64,000 nucleotides of DNA from Cryptomeria japonica. Lineage: Eukaryota; Streptophyta; Pinopsida; Cupressales; Cupressaceae. Made by a program: the position numbers and the translations under genes. The notes under the pieces were generated by a model. The model was not told where the DNA came from, did not search any database, and worked only from the letters and a program-made list of their open reading frames with translations. Below are positions 42,184 through 54,112 of this stretch, one piece after another. Every line of letters begins with the position of its first letter. Position 1 is the first letter of the stretch. The DNA is taken from positions 607,140,677 through 607,204,676 of the forward strand of contig NC_081405.1 of assembly GCF_030272615.1 (NCBI RefSeq). Direction: 5' to 3'.

Positions 42184-43098
42184 CCCACTCAATCAATCAA
42201 CATTGGTACTAGAGAAGCAGCCAAAACTATACACCTTGCAGAATCTCTAACAGAGGAAGAAAGATCAGAATTTATTAAATTCTTTGAAGAAAATAAAATC
42301 AACTTTGCTTGGTCATATGCAGATATGCCTGGGATTGATCCACAATTAATCATGAATTATTTATCCATTGCTCAAGGAGTTAAACCAGTCAAGCAAAAAC
42401 CGAGAAAGATGAATCCACAGGTAGCACTCATGGTCAAAGCTGAACTAAAGAAACTATTAGATGTTGGATTTATCTAACCCATCGACTATGCTGAATGGAT
42501 CTCCAACATTGTACCAGTATCAAAACCAGATGGCAGTATCAGAATATGCACTGATTTTAGAGATGTCAACAAAGCCTGTCCAAAGGATGACTTTCCTTTG
42601 CCCAGTATCGACATAATTGTAGACCTCACAGCAGGCCATGCAATGCTATCATTAATGGATGGTTTTTCAGGCTATAATCAAATCAAGATAGCCCCAGAGG
42701 ATCAAGATAGAACAACGTTTACCTGTCCGTGGGGAACGTACTATTGGAATGTCATGCCTTTTGGCTTAAAGAATGCAAGAGCAACTTATCAACGAGCAAT
42801 GACAATAATCTTTCATGACATGATGCATACCTTCATGGAAGACTATATGGATGATTTACTAGCTAAATCCTTCACTAGAGCAGAACATTTGAGCATCTTA
42901 GCAAAGATTTTTGACAGATTAGAGAAATTCCAAGTTAGGCTCAACCCTAAGAAGTGTGTCTTCGGGGTTACATCAGGCAAGTTACTAGGCTACATAGTTT
43001 CAGCTAAAGGTATTGAAGTGGATCCACTAAAGGTACAAGCCATTATGGAGATGCCACCACCAAAGAACATCAGCCAGCTTAGATTTCTACAAGGATGA
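42184..43098 (+). pseudogene. gypsy reverse transcriptase (broken)
   Basis: In order: TIHLAESLTEEERSEFIKFF, FAWSYADMPGIDP, a TAA at 42475 after VGFI, ICTDFRDVNKACPKDDFPLP, MDGFSGYNQIKIAPED, FGLKNARATYQ and YMDDLL (catalytic YMDD at 42844-42855), then LNPKKCVFGVTSGKLLG. A TGA at 43096 follows FLQG. It would copy the element RNA into DNA. Confidence 0.93.
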
Positions 43099-43690
43099 CT
43101 CCAATCAATCAGGTGATTCATCGCTCAATTAGCAGATAAAAGTATCCCATTCAATCATCTGCTACATAAAAATGTACCATTCAGATGGGAAGCCAAATGT
43201 GCGGAATCATTCTATCAAATCAAGCAATACTTGATGAACCCACCAATTCTAGTACCACGAATAGCAGGAAAGCCACTCATTCTCTACATTTCAACAACAG
43301 ACATATCACTGGGGGCATTGTTAGCACAAGAAGATCAACAAGGCAAAGAACGAGCCATATACTACGTCAGCAGGACATTGAATGGCTATGAACTCAACTA
43401 TACGTTCACTGAGAAAGCTTGTCTAACAGTGGTATTTGCCTCTCAAAAATTTCGGCACTACATGCTAGCTCACACAATAAAGCTGGTTGCAAAAATTAAT
43501 CCTCTCAAATATTTACTCAGTAAAGTAGCTCTTACAAGCAGATTGGCTAAGTGGGTCATGATCCTCAGTGAATTTGATATCCACTACACAGAGCGACGAG
43601 CTATCAAAGGACAAGCGATTGCCGATCAACTAGCAGAAGCACCACTACCAGGAAAACAAACTATGGAGATCGAGTTTCCGGACAGGGACA
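43099..43690 (+). pseudogene. gypsy RNase H (first, RT-linked)
   Basis: Follows RT in frame after stops at 43096 and 43114. LILYISTTDISLGALLAQED is the first catalytic strand, then YYVSRTLNGYELNYTFTEKA and ADQLAEAPLPG at the end. Confidence 0.85.
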
Positions 43691-43699
43691 TTCTTTCTA

Positions 43700-44112
43700 T
43701 CTCCACTACAAAATGGACCTTATATTTTGATGTATCCTATACGCACCATGGCTAAGGTGCTGGCATTCTGTTCATCACCCCTGAAGGACACACTATACCA
43801 AGATCATATAGGCTTATGTTTCCATGCACAAATAACGTTGCTGAATATGAGGCATTGGTTATAGGCATCAAAATGGTTATAGAATGGAGAATCACAGAGT
43901 TAAAAGTCTATGGAGATTCACAACTAGTCATCAACAAATCAATAATGACTATCAGACAAAGGACAACAAGCTGCTACCATACAAGCGAATGGTGGATGAT
44001 TTCAAGCAATATTTTGTACACATCACCTTCAAACAAATACCAAGGTTGGATAACAAAGCAGTCGATGTAATGGCTACTATCGCTTCACTACTGCAAATCC
44101 TAGAGCAATAGA
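43700..44112 (+). pseudogene. gypsy second (archaeal-type) RNase H
   Basis: WTLYFDVSYTHHG, a TAA, GAGILFITPEGHTIPRSYRL, NNVAEYEALVIGIKMVIEW, LKVYGDSQLVINKS: the D-E-D pattern of archaeal-type RNase H. A one-base frameshift near 43.94-43.97 kb moves the end (RMVDDFKQYFVHITFKQIPR, DNKAVDVMA) into another frame. A second RNase H here is diagnostic of Tat-lineage elements. Confidence 0.88.
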
Positions 44113-45470
44113 GTCGTTACGAGTTTCTGGTAGAGCAACTGTTCTCCCCGGCCTATGACCACTCTGAATCCCATGTTATCTATGCCTTGACCAGTTCTGA
44201 CTCTCCGTTATATGGACCGATATACGATTATCTTAAAAACAATATCCTACCCATTGACTTATCCCGAAACCAAAAATGTAACTTTATCCGGCAAGCCGCC
44301 TGTTATACTCTTACTGCTGATACTTTGTATCGTCGAGGTCTAGATGGTACTCTTCTTCGTTGCCTTGATCGTAATGAATCTGACTCCGCTTTACACGAGC
44401 TTCACGAAGGTATCTATGGCACACATTCAAGTGGTACTACTCTTGCTAAAAAGCTTCTAAGAATGGGATATTATTAGCTGACAATGGAAAAAGACTCTTA
44501 CCACTTTGCCAAGAAGTGTCCTAAATGCCAAATCCATGGCAATCTTATACATGCACCAGCACAGGAACTGCAACCATTCACAACATCTTGGCCCTTTTAT
44601 CAGTGGGGACTAGACTTAGTCAGCAAAATTCATCCTTCATCTTCAAATGGACACAAGTTCGTTATAACTGCAACGAAATACTTTATCAAATGGATTGAAG
44701 CAGTCCCCATGACCATAGTGACGGGAAAAAAAATTGCCTCTTTTATCCTTAACTATCTAATCTGCAGATATGGCATTCCAAGTTCCATCATCACAGATAA
44801 TGGACAACCTTTCAAAAACCAAGATGTACGAGAACTATGTGAAAATTTCAAAATCCAACATTGTTTTTCTACACCTTACTACCCATAGGGGAATGGTCAG
44901 GCAGAAGCATCCAACAAAACAATATTGAAAATCCTAAAGAAAACAGTAAATGATGCAAGCAAAGATTGGCATATACAACTCAATCCAGCACTTTGGGCAT
45001 ACAGAACTAGCATCCGCACACCTACAAGAGCTACACCATATTCATTAGTATATGGATCAGAAGCAATTTTACCCTTGGAGGTAGACATTTCATCTCTCAG
45101 AGTCTCTTTGAAAGGCTGAATCCCAGATGAAGAGTATTGAGTTAACCGACTACAAGAGCTTGAACTTCTAGATGAACGACGCCAACGTGCCTACATTCAT
45201 CTCAAAGCATATCAACAACGCATATGTAGGAGCTACAACCACAAGGTCATTCCCAGGATTTTTTATTTGGAGACCTAGTACTCAAAGAAAATCCTAAAAA
45301 TCAACAAGATCGAGAAAAGAAAGGGAAATTTGAACTTAACTGGTTAGGCCCCTATGTCATTATATCAGCTTATGGATCAGGCACCTATCAGCTAACAAAT
45401 TCAGAAGGATATGTGCTCGACGAACCAACTAACAACATCCATCTAAAGAAATACTTCACTTGAGTAGTCT
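44113..45470 (+). pseudogene. gypsy integrase (broken)
   Basis: LYRRGLDGTLLRCL, a zinc-binding H-x3-H start (HELHEGIYGTHSSG) with CPKCQ, WGLDLV (first D), ITDNGQPFKNQ (second D), and [12 protein letters not shown] (E). [20 protein letters not shown] follows. TAG at 44475 replaces the Trp of GYYW and TAG at 44887 replaces the Gln of YYPQG. The C-terminal part (45120-45463), with LQELELLDERRQRAYIHL and LKKYFT, needs frameshifts. Confidence 0.92.
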
Positions 45471-46712
45471 AAATGCACGGAAAAAGTAAAAAATAAAATA
45501 AAATCAAAAAGCAAATAAAAAGGTACAATCAAAGCAACCGGTGAAAACCTGGCAATAGGCACTATTTGTGAGAGGACAACTCCTCTATCTATATCCATAC
45601 CATTATATCCACAGTCAATCACTATCAGCCATCGCCCAACATTTTTATCGCACTATCCATCCAGGACATACTTAGCGTAGTCACTATCCTAGTTTATCCG
45701 CATATCCTTTCATCGCATCTCACCATGGTTTGGTAATCACTGTACATATCCACATTGAGAAGTACACTTGGCTAGGGGCAGTAATCAAAACTTGCAGCAC
45801 AAACAAGTCGTCAAAACTAGGTCGCAAACTCAGAACATCATATTCCGTAAAACAACACGATTGCAAAGAAAAACATTGATCGCTTAACAAGATTCACAAA
45901 ATACGATGGATGATTTTTTGAAGTATCAAATGTTGCATCTGGCATAAAGTTTTGACTATGTTTGCACTTAAACTTTTTGAATTGTTGGACCCTCTATATC
46001 TTCTCAACAATGCTTCAAAGCTAGAGAACGTCGTGGGGACTCCAATATTTTCTTCATTTTCTGTCTGTGAGGAGATCATCTATACTATGTAAATACCTGT
46101 CTCGAGACGTGATTCACATCATTGAAGGCATGAATCCACTTTATGCATACAAATGGTTTAGTCTTGTCTGTTTCTACGCAATTTACACTCCGATCGTCCT
46201 GGTTCAATTATACCTTGACGCTTGTGCTATCTTGCAAAATCAAAAATCATGTAAATTTTTCTCAGGTCATTATGGTTCAATTATACCATTATGCTTGTAT
46301 AAATTTTCAACATATCCCACAACAAATCAATGCTCAATGATGATACATACAAAGAAAGAAAACAACATGTGGCTATAAAGGGATGACAAATGCAGAATGA
46401 GGATGCTAAAAAACAATTAGTTGCATATCATTTTACAATTATTTGCATGTCATTTTACAATAAATTGCATATCGTTTTACAATTAGTTGCATATCATAAC
46501 ATACATCTCATTTTCAAGATACATCTCACAACATATCCTTATCATACATCCCATTTCCAAGATACATCTCACAACATCCTGCATTATCACATCATATTCA
46601 TCACATATCACATCACATACATCTATCTAAGCATTGCATCATCATAGAATAATCAAAAGCATATAGAAAGCATAATTCATAACACATCACATGAAGATCA
46701 AAGAAAATGGTG

Positions 46713-46768
<56 letters not shown>

Positions 46769-46850
46769 TAGAAAATGATCAATATACAAAATCTGTCATG
46801 TCTGTGCTAAATACAACAAAATGATCAAAATACAATGGAGACAACGTTTC
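45471..46850 (+). other. non-coding stretch after integrase
   Basis: No gene seen. Short repeats occur at 46420-46640 (TTTTACAATTAGTTGCATAT and ACATCTCACAACAT). A TA-dinucleotide run is at 46713-46767. Confidence 0.6.
46713..46767. repeat. (TA)n microsatellite
   Basis: About 27 TA repeats. Confidence 0.95.
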
Positions 46851-48893
46851 TCAGGTATGACTATCTCCTGAAGGTGATGGTCTCGCTGTAGATGACCCAA
46901 CACTTGGATCTCCAGGTGGATCCTGTCTAGGAGGCCCTGTCACACCTCTGCTCTCCATCCTCGACCCAGTCTCTCGAGACTGACTAGATCTTGACTGTGT
47001 AAAACTCTACACTCGACGCTCCCTAGGCACTACATCCTCATAATGATGTCGGTAATACTCCACCTCCTTGGCTCTCAAAGCTAGCTCTCTCAAGGTGTCT
47101 CTCATCGGACCACCTGCTGCCGCTCTTTGCACACTCGCTGCGAGATCCTCTGCTTGACCCCGCCGCTCCATCTCAGTATCGCGCTTTGTAGTCAGCTGAA
47201 TAATCTGATGTTGATGCACCAATAACTGTGTCTACAAATTTTGTAATGACAACTACAGTGATCTAATCTGTGCATCCTCCCCATGCATCAGAATCTACAT
47301 CTGCAGGGGTACCTGTGAAGGGGTACCCCCTGTCCCTCTATCTGTCCTCGGTGCTGGTGGAGGTAAAACATCAAATCTCCTCCTCTGGGTCGGTCGTCTA
47401 AAATCATCATACCCTCCCACTGTCACTATCACCTCCCCAACCCTCTCCTCACCCCCAGCTCTGATAGCCAAACCTCCTCTCCCTCTATCCATCATAGCTC
47501 GCCGCACAACTCTCTCCGCCTGTATCCCCCTATCACCACCATCTCCACCTCTCTCTCCTCTCCTCCCCCGACCAAGTCTCCCTTGATCCAATCTCCTCCT
47601 CTCTCCTTGCCGACCGCGACCACCTCCTCTATCACCACCTCCTCCATCATCACCCCCTCCACCACCACTTCCATCCTCTATCTCCTCACCAGCGTCTCCT
47701 CGCTGATCATCCTCATCATCATCAAAAGCAGGAATCATCTCCACTCGATCTGATATCCGAGCAACTGTACGCGCTGCAAAGAGTGCTGCAAACTCGTTCA
47801 TCATCCCTGCATCCACTATCTCCGGGGCATAATCCCAAATCTGGCCGGCTAAATGAAAGAACTCCTCCACTATCATCGTGCTATCAATTGTAAGACCCCA
47901 ATCTGGAATGTCTTGTCTTCGTCGAGCATAAAAACATGCTCCCTGTGGAATCCCCTATTGTCGACCATACTGTCGTAGCACCCGGCTATGCAAAAACCTC
48001 TCAATTACAAAGGGTGTCCGCCCTATCAAGTGTCTGGTCATGTACACATAGGGCATCTCCATCCCATCCTTGGCCCATACCTTGCAACCTGTATATGGTC
48101 ACCAGATGACCATTTCAATGTCATCCAAAACTCTCCTCGAGTGCTCTAGTTTTCCCAGCTTAGGCTAGACAACTATCCCTCTGTATCCATATGCATACGC
48201 ACACCCAACAGGCCTATCTCTTTCCACCAATGGCCTAGTTGCGAGAATATGCTCCCACGCCCATACCTATAGCAGTGTCACTCCAGCTAATAAATTGTCG
48301 TAACCCAAGTATACCACCTGATGTAAATCCTTGTATAAGTGAGCCAGCATAGCCGACCCCCATGCAAATCGGCGACCCTGCATCACCATATCCTCCAACA
48401 CCAATCCCCACCCCACTGCTAGTCCCTTTGACCTACGGTCGGGACATAAGAACCCACCTATGAAACCTACCAAAACTGATGGTAGAGGAGCGTAATCTAA
48501 ATCCAAGAACTCCTGCCAGGGGATCTCATACCCACAAACAGTATCATCCTGCAAAATCTGGCGAAGTGCCTCAGTCCCCTCCTCCTCGGTCTGCTCATAT
48601 GGTAGCAATGCACCTACCACAGAAATTCGTAGAATCCAGTAACAATCCTCAGGTGTCACTGTCATCTTGCCTATCGCTAAATGGAAGGTGTTCGTATCAC
48701 CGTGCCACCTCTTAGCCAATGCTGCCAATAAACCCCAGTTTATGATAAACCGAGGCATATCTAATAACGAGGTCAAACCACACCTCTCAATAATGTCTTT
48801 ATCTGCCTGTGTCAATCGTGGTATCAAGGACCACGGTCTCAGAAATTGCTCACGCGAACTGAACCACTCCAAGACACTCCTGTCAACAAGCAA
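46851..48893 (-). pseudogene. plant mobile domain (PMD)-like protein, antisense inside gypsy element
   Basis: One minus-strand frame runs about 680 codons, broken by stops at about 48267, 48163, 48105, 47955, 47292 and 47007. The N-terminal part has LTSLLDMPRF, LLAALAKRWHGDTNTFHLAI, GKMTVTPEDCYWILRI, then FLDLDYAPLP, WGSAMLAHLYKDLHQ, VWAWEHILATRPLVERDRP and IGRTPFVIERFLHSRVLRQ. This order (R-W-H-x-x-T-x-T-F-H-L, G-x-M-T-V-T, W-A-W-E-H) is that of the PMD family (Arabidopsis MAIN/MAIL1), which is also known inside plant transposons. A Gly/Arg/Asp-rich low-complexity stretch (about 47690-47480) and a helical, charged end follow. Role in the element is unknown; MAIL1 and MAIN act in silencing and gene expression. 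No good ATG at the start; the frame is closed just upstream. Confidence 0.8.
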
Positions 48894-48899
48894 AGAAAG

Positions 48900-49300
48900 T
48901 CCAATATCAGTTCCCTCATCAAAACATGGATATCAAAATCAAATTCATCTCAAAAACTTGAAAACTTTGAACAATTTAAATCAAGTTCCACATCATATCA
49001 ATCCATCAAATCATATCAACTTGTAACACAACTCAAGTTTCACAATCATATCAACTTGTAACACAACTCAAGTTTCATATCAACTTGTAACACAACTCAA
49101 GTTTCATATCAATTTGTAACACAACTCAAGTTTCACAGTCATATCAACTTGTAAAACAACTCAAGTTCCACAATCAGTGTAGCTTGTAAAACAACTCAAG
49201 CTCCACAATTCATATCAGACACATCATATCCAAATCGCATCAAATCTATGACAATTTGAAAAAATCGCGAATCAAACCAAGTTATATTGGAACTCATCTT
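48900..49300. repeat. about 33-bp tandem repeat
   Basis: CAACTTGTAACACAACTCAA followed by GTTTCAYA recurs about six times between 49010 and 49215, with looser copies around it. Confidence 0.88.
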
Positions 49301-49417
49301 GGACAAACAAATAACCGCAGACACGCAGACTGGCAGATTGCACTTATCCCGACAGAACTGACACCAACCTACCAATTTTATTCATTCCCAAATCACAATA
49401 TACCAAAATTTTTCCTA

Positions 49418-49885
49418 TGCACTAAATAATCTTGTCTATGCGCTAAACTGTTTATCATGCTCTAACCTGTCCTCTCCACGCACTACCCAATCTACCCTAT
49501 GCACTAGCCAGAACCTATGTGCTACCCTTTTCTTCCAAAGCACCGCCTAACCTACCCCAAGCGCTAAAACTACCCTATGCGCTATTCTATCCTGCTCTTG
49601 CGCTACGAATCTAAACCTATGCGCTAGGTCATGCCTATGCGCTATCTGGACCTACCCATGCGACCTCCTGGACACCCTATGCGCTAGGTATCTCCTATGT
49701 GCTACCCATTTTACCTATCGCGCTACCCTGTGCACCTGATGCGCTAACCTAATTCGATGCGCTAACCTAGTCTACCTATGCGCTACCCTAAATCTTTCGG
49801 ACGCAACCTAAATTTACTAAACCCTACGCGCTACAAAATTTATCGTATGCGTTATTTCTTAGACCCGACGCGCTAAAATGTAAAA
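49418..49885 (-). repeat. TAGCGCAT motif cluster 3 (opposite orientation)
   Basis: About twenty-five copies or variants of ATGCGCTA (the reverse complement of TAGCGCAT) at about 18-30 bp spacing. It lies upstream of the 3' LTR, in inverted orientation to clusters 1 and 2. Confidence 0.9.
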
Positions 49886-50430
49886 TCTGCATGACAAAAT
49901 AAAAAACATGATAAAAAACAACAAAATAAAAAATCAAAAGGGGTCAAAAGGGTTGACTTACTGGTGCTCCATACGCAACAGGCCTTTGATATCTCCACAT
50001 GCGCTCGAATCGATGAGAAGAATACAGAATCGACATGTTGACTTATCTCCATTTGTCACTTTCTCCAAAGTCAACAAGCACAAATGAGACAAAAAGGAAT
50101 AACTTTTTCCCTTTTATAGGGTAAATCAAAATTAGGGTTACGTGACGGAATGCCAAAATTGCTCGTAGTCTCTCCTACAACCCTACCAAACATCATTATC
50201 GGGAGATGAATCAATTTATCGCATTCAACACAAACCAAAATTTAAAATGCCATTAAATTTCTTCAAATCAAAATCAAAATTTCAAATTTTTTGATTCATC
50301 TCCCGAGGGGGCATTATCAACATCATTTATCAAATTTGGGGCATCGTTTATAAAATCTGGGGCACGACATGAAAAAAAAATCAAAACGACACATCATTTT
50401 CTTTGAATCAACATGTGCACACACGTCACT
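49886..50430 (+). other. gypsy 3' untranslated part
   Basis: A-rich non-coding DNA between motif cluster 3 and the polypurine tract. CATCTCCCGAGGGGGCATTA near 50298 is notable; nothing else recognised. Confidence 0.5.
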
Positions 50431-50446
50431 TCAAAGAGGGGCAAAA
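50431..50446 (+). other. polypurine tract of gypsy element
   Basis: CAAAGAGGGGCAAAA directly before the 3' LTR; primes plus-strand synthesis in the family. Confidence 0.8.
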
Positions 50447-51922
50447 TGTAGACGTATAAAAATGACCATCTTCCCAAATGAATATTTTATGTTCATTCCT
50501 CTATTTTAGTTAAATCTAATTTAACTAAATCACCCGCATTCCTCTATTTAATAAAGTAAATTATTCAATTTATTTAATTAAATTCACTAGAACCTTTTGC
50601 ATCATTTAATTGAATAAATAATTTTATTTAATTAAACCCCTTTCTATCTACTTTTAATTAAATTTACATTTAATTAATAGTCTACCCCAAATTGAATAAA
50701 TCTAATTTATTCAATTTCCCAAATTGCAACCAAATTGAAATAAAGCAATTTATTTTAATTAATCATATTATTCCTCACCCACTTGCATTTTCCTACATCT
50801 CCCACTTGCCTCCTAAATCTCCTTCCTAAATTCTTCTAGAACCTATCTAATCCTAATCAATTAGCCCAAACCTATCCATTATCCCCTTTCCCTAAATTTG
50901 AGGAGATCACTTCTCAAATTTGGAGTAAAGTCTTCAAAAGGTATTAAAGCCTTTATCCATTCAACAATAGCTTGTTGAATGCCCCCAAATTTGGAAGGAC
51001 TCTTACAAATTTGTCCCCAAAGTCTTCAAACCATTAATGGTTAACTAACCCTTAGTGGCATTGTTAGAAACTTTTTGCCTAACTTAACCTCCATCTAACC
51101 CAAAGGTCTCATCAAGCACTTATTGCTTTGACCATGGTTATTCCTTTAACCTTTGCACAAGAGTTTACCCCTTGGGTAAAAACTTTATCCATTGGATAAC
51201 CCTAACCTAACCTTTACCCTTACCTCCTAGGGTAACCATGAGGTCTTCTCAAGCATTTAATGCTTCTTACCTCTCCTCTCAACCAACCTTATGTTGATAA
51301 TTGTCACCATTTCATTGGTGAAAATTGTAAACATGGATTGACAACTTTCAATCTTGACCCTTGATTAACTCTTTCAATCTTGACCATCCATTGCCCTATT
51401 TTTGCTATAAATAGAGCTCTCCTTCCTTCATTTTAAGGATCGATCCATGCAAGCTTTTAGTATCTCATTTATGCTCAATTTTATCAATACATCTAGTCTC
51501 TCTTTGCAATAGGAATTAATCTAATATAGCATTTTAGAATATTTCCTTTATCATTAGCTTAAATCATTAACTAGTATATCATGTTAGGATGGTACTGCTA
51601 CTAACCTTGTCATCTTATAATCTAGTTTAACTCATTTGTAGAATCATGCATAAATATGATGCATTCATGTTAAAATCAATCAAAAGCATCCCTCGTTCTT
51701 GCATTAGTCATCCCTAAGTCACTTTGCTCAATGATCTGAGAGGAAAGGCATTGGCTTGAGGGACCTTGTGAGATAGAGAACCATGGAACCAACCTTAGGA
51801 AGTTGAGTCATTCTTCATGACTCCATAACTTGCACCAAGAAGTCCTATGGGTGTGTGAGCAAACCTCTTTGAGCTTCATTTTTCACATTTTAAGTTTCAT
51901 TGACCCGCTTTTCCCGCATACA
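50447..51922 (+). repeat. 3' LTR of the gypsy element
   Basis: Begins TGTAGACGTATAAAAATG and ends CCGCATACA. It follows a polypurine tract. At 1476 bp it is the fuller copy, and keeps the TATAAATA at 51406. Confidence 0.96.
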
Positions 51923-51927
51923 ATACC
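51923..51927. other. target site duplication, right (ATACC)
   Basis: Matches 33562-33566. The interrupted reading frame continues directly after it. Confidence 0.92.
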
Positions 51928-52140
51928 AAAATTCTCATCAATAAACTGGAGAACGAGAAGGATTCCCTGGAGCTGGAACTAGACATGGAAGGTACAGGAG
52001 AAGTCCAAGGACCTAGAACAAGGACCAGAGGCAAAAAGAAGGAGAAGAAGCCAAACAAGGATATGGAAGAACTCAAAGTTGCTTTGACAAACTATGACCA
52101 ACTGGTCAATAAGGCGGTGGATCTTCTTAAGTCTTTATAG
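51928..52140 (+). pseudogene. coiled-coil ORF, 3' part after the retrotransposon
   Basis: Continues the frame of 33015-33561 without shift once the gypsy element and one target copy are set aside. It starts KILINKLENEKDSLELEL, has a basic patch TRTRGKKKEKKPNK, and ends ...KAVDLLKSL with TAG. The following 200 bp (52141-52339) are T-rich non-coding sequence up to the outer LTR. Confidence 0.65.
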
Positions 52141-53440
52141 TTGTTGTTTGTCTTTTTATCTTTTCTCTAGTTTTATCGCTTTGTTGTTCCTTTCTTAAGC
52201 TGTCCGTTTGGATTATTGGTCTTTTTTCTAGTCATTTTGTAAGTTGTTTCAAAGAGGTTTGGATGCTTTTTGATGAACTATTTTATGCTCCTATGTTAAA
52301 GGTTTCAAGTCCTTAAATCCTGTTTTTCATATTAATCAGAACAATAACACTTTAATCATCATCACATCAAGCATAAACACTTGAACACCAAATTTATGTG
52401 GAAACCCCAAATAGGGAAAAACCTTGGTGAGAATCTAACTTACAATATGAATAACTATGTTTAAAATATTTTAGGCATGCAACCAAGGAGCACCAACACT
52501 TGAAGGACTTGCAAAACTAAGGCACACTACCTTAGGCAAGATACAAGAGGCCTTGCACAACTGAAGAACACTTCTTCAAAACAAGATACAAATTACTACC
52601 AAAGGACTCATTGTCAATCAACAATGAATGAAATAGCTAAACTAAAATTGAGAAGGATTCTCCTAATAATGAATTTATCCTTGAACAATGGAATCAAGTA
52701 ACCCACTTCATGGCAAACATCTCTGATAATCTTTGCTGACACAATATACTGTCTTGCAAAATATATCACCTTCAAAGCTCTTCTCAAACTGATTTTTGCA
52801 TCACCACAAACTCAAATCTACTTGCAAACCATTCACATACACTTCTCAGTCACGCTCAATTCACCCATCCACACATCTTAAATATGAGATACAATATTAA
52901 AAACCTAATTGAGGGTCAACCAAAATAGAATAAGCAATATTGCACAAAATAAGCCACCTGAACCTAAAATACTTAGATCGGTTCACTCCAGGAGAAAGAG
53001 AAAACCAAAACATATCACAATGAATCATTCCACAAATGACCCAGCAGTCCACACACACTAACACATACTCCAAAGGACGTTACAAAGCGTAACACGGAGA
53101 TCTAATGAATCAGTTGGTCATATAACCATTTTTAATACAAAATACTCCATGTGAATCTCCATGTGCCAAGGTGAGACCCAAATAAACATCTCAACGCATC
53201 TTCCAACACATATCTGGACCAAAATAATATGACCCTCTAAACTACAATTCAATTAAAAAACATATCTGGAGGACAACAAAAGCATTTCAGACCACCCTAA
53301 ATATAGGATAACATAACTAACACCAAAAGAGTATCCAGACCAACATCCATCCAGATAACAAAGGTCTGACAAAGCATATCTAAACTAACATCCATTCGGA
53401 TAACCAGGTTTGACATCAATGACAACCATACCGTTGAACA

Positions 53441-53653
53441 TTCTTAGAAGATGATAGGGAGGTGAATCAACATTCACAAAATATTACCCAATTAAAGTGA
53501 TTATATCTTCATCATTCATTCATATTAATGAGTTGAAAATAAATGGAAGTAACAATAAAAACATCCACACAATGACACCAGATTTTTACGCGGAAAACTC
53601 AAACTGGGAAAAACCATGGTGAGAATTCAACTCATAAAGTATAGTAGTAATAG
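53441..53653 (-). mobile_element. LTR end fragment (minus)
   Basis: GCGGAAAACTCAAACTGGGA followed by AAAACCATGGTGAGAATTCA is the reverse of the R-U5 type seen in the copia LTRs of this window. No borders; a leftover of another insertion. Confidence 0.4.
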
Positions 53654-54112
53654 TGTTGGTGTAATTATTTATTCATCTTGGATATAATTACACTTTACTT
53701 AACTTTACTTAGGTGCATGCATATCATAGTAGTTTTCATATGAGAATCTTAGGGAGATGTGCTACATTGGGAGTGTGTATGTAGGACAATTTCCACCTTT
53801 TATGGTGTGATCTTGTTTTTACTTTATCATATCCACTTATTGTGGACTGATAATTCCACCTTCGATGGGTGATCCACCTCATGTGGAATATTCTACTATT
53901 TCTCCTACCTACCCTTGGATCTCATTAAGACACATGTAATCATTGTGTGCTCTCTTGTCTCTTAGCATTGTCTTTATAAGCAGGCTCATATTCATTGTAT
54001 GTAACTTTTGATGATCCAGTTGATCAGTATTTTCATCTTGATAGAATACAATTTATTCCTATCATCTATTTTGTACTTTTCATTGAGTTCTTGATCTTGG
54101 CAAAATCTCACA
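53654..54112 (+). mobile_element. 5' LTR of outer copia element
   Basis: Starts about TGTTGGTGTAATTATT and ends CAAAATCTCACA, followed at once by a mutated primer site (TGGTTTTAGAGCC for TGGTATCAGAGCC). The internal region continues through the nested element to gag at 63170. Confidence 0.7.

Larger units (their letters stand above)
33567..51922 (+). mobile_element. Ty3/gypsy retrotransposon, Tat lineage, 18.36 kb, with target duplication ATACC
   Basis: Two direct LTRs (33567-34950 and 50447-51922) flank gag, protease, RT, RNase H, a second (archaeal-type) RNase H and integrase. The second RNase H between the first and the integrase marks the Tat/Ogre lineage. ATACC at 33562-33566 and 51923-51927 is a perfect 5-bp target duplication. 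The first LTR begins TA rather than TG. The element also has a 3.1 kb leader and a 5 kb segment between integrase and 3' LTR holding an antisense PMD-like ORF. Stops and frameshifts in every domain show it is no longer autonomous. Confidence 0.95.
32772..53440 (-). mobile_element. solo copia-type LTR (minus), split by nested insertions
   Basis: 32772-32866 matches the reverse complement of the end of the 29325-30492 LTR (TGTTGAACACC, GACTGAGAGGGGG), and 52340-53440 matches the rest (ending CCGTTGAACA). Between them is a 19.5 kb insertion. AACAACAATACTTTAATC before and AACAATAACACTTTAATC after the insertion are an imperfect duplication of about 18 bp. Flanks TCCTT and TTCTT are a possible 5-bp target duplication of the LTR itself. 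Confidence 0.78.

Noticed and set aside
47492-47674. Short Val/Glu/Gly-rich minus-strand frame
   Set aside because: Shadow of the low-complexity Gly/Arg part of the PMD-like ORF in another frame.
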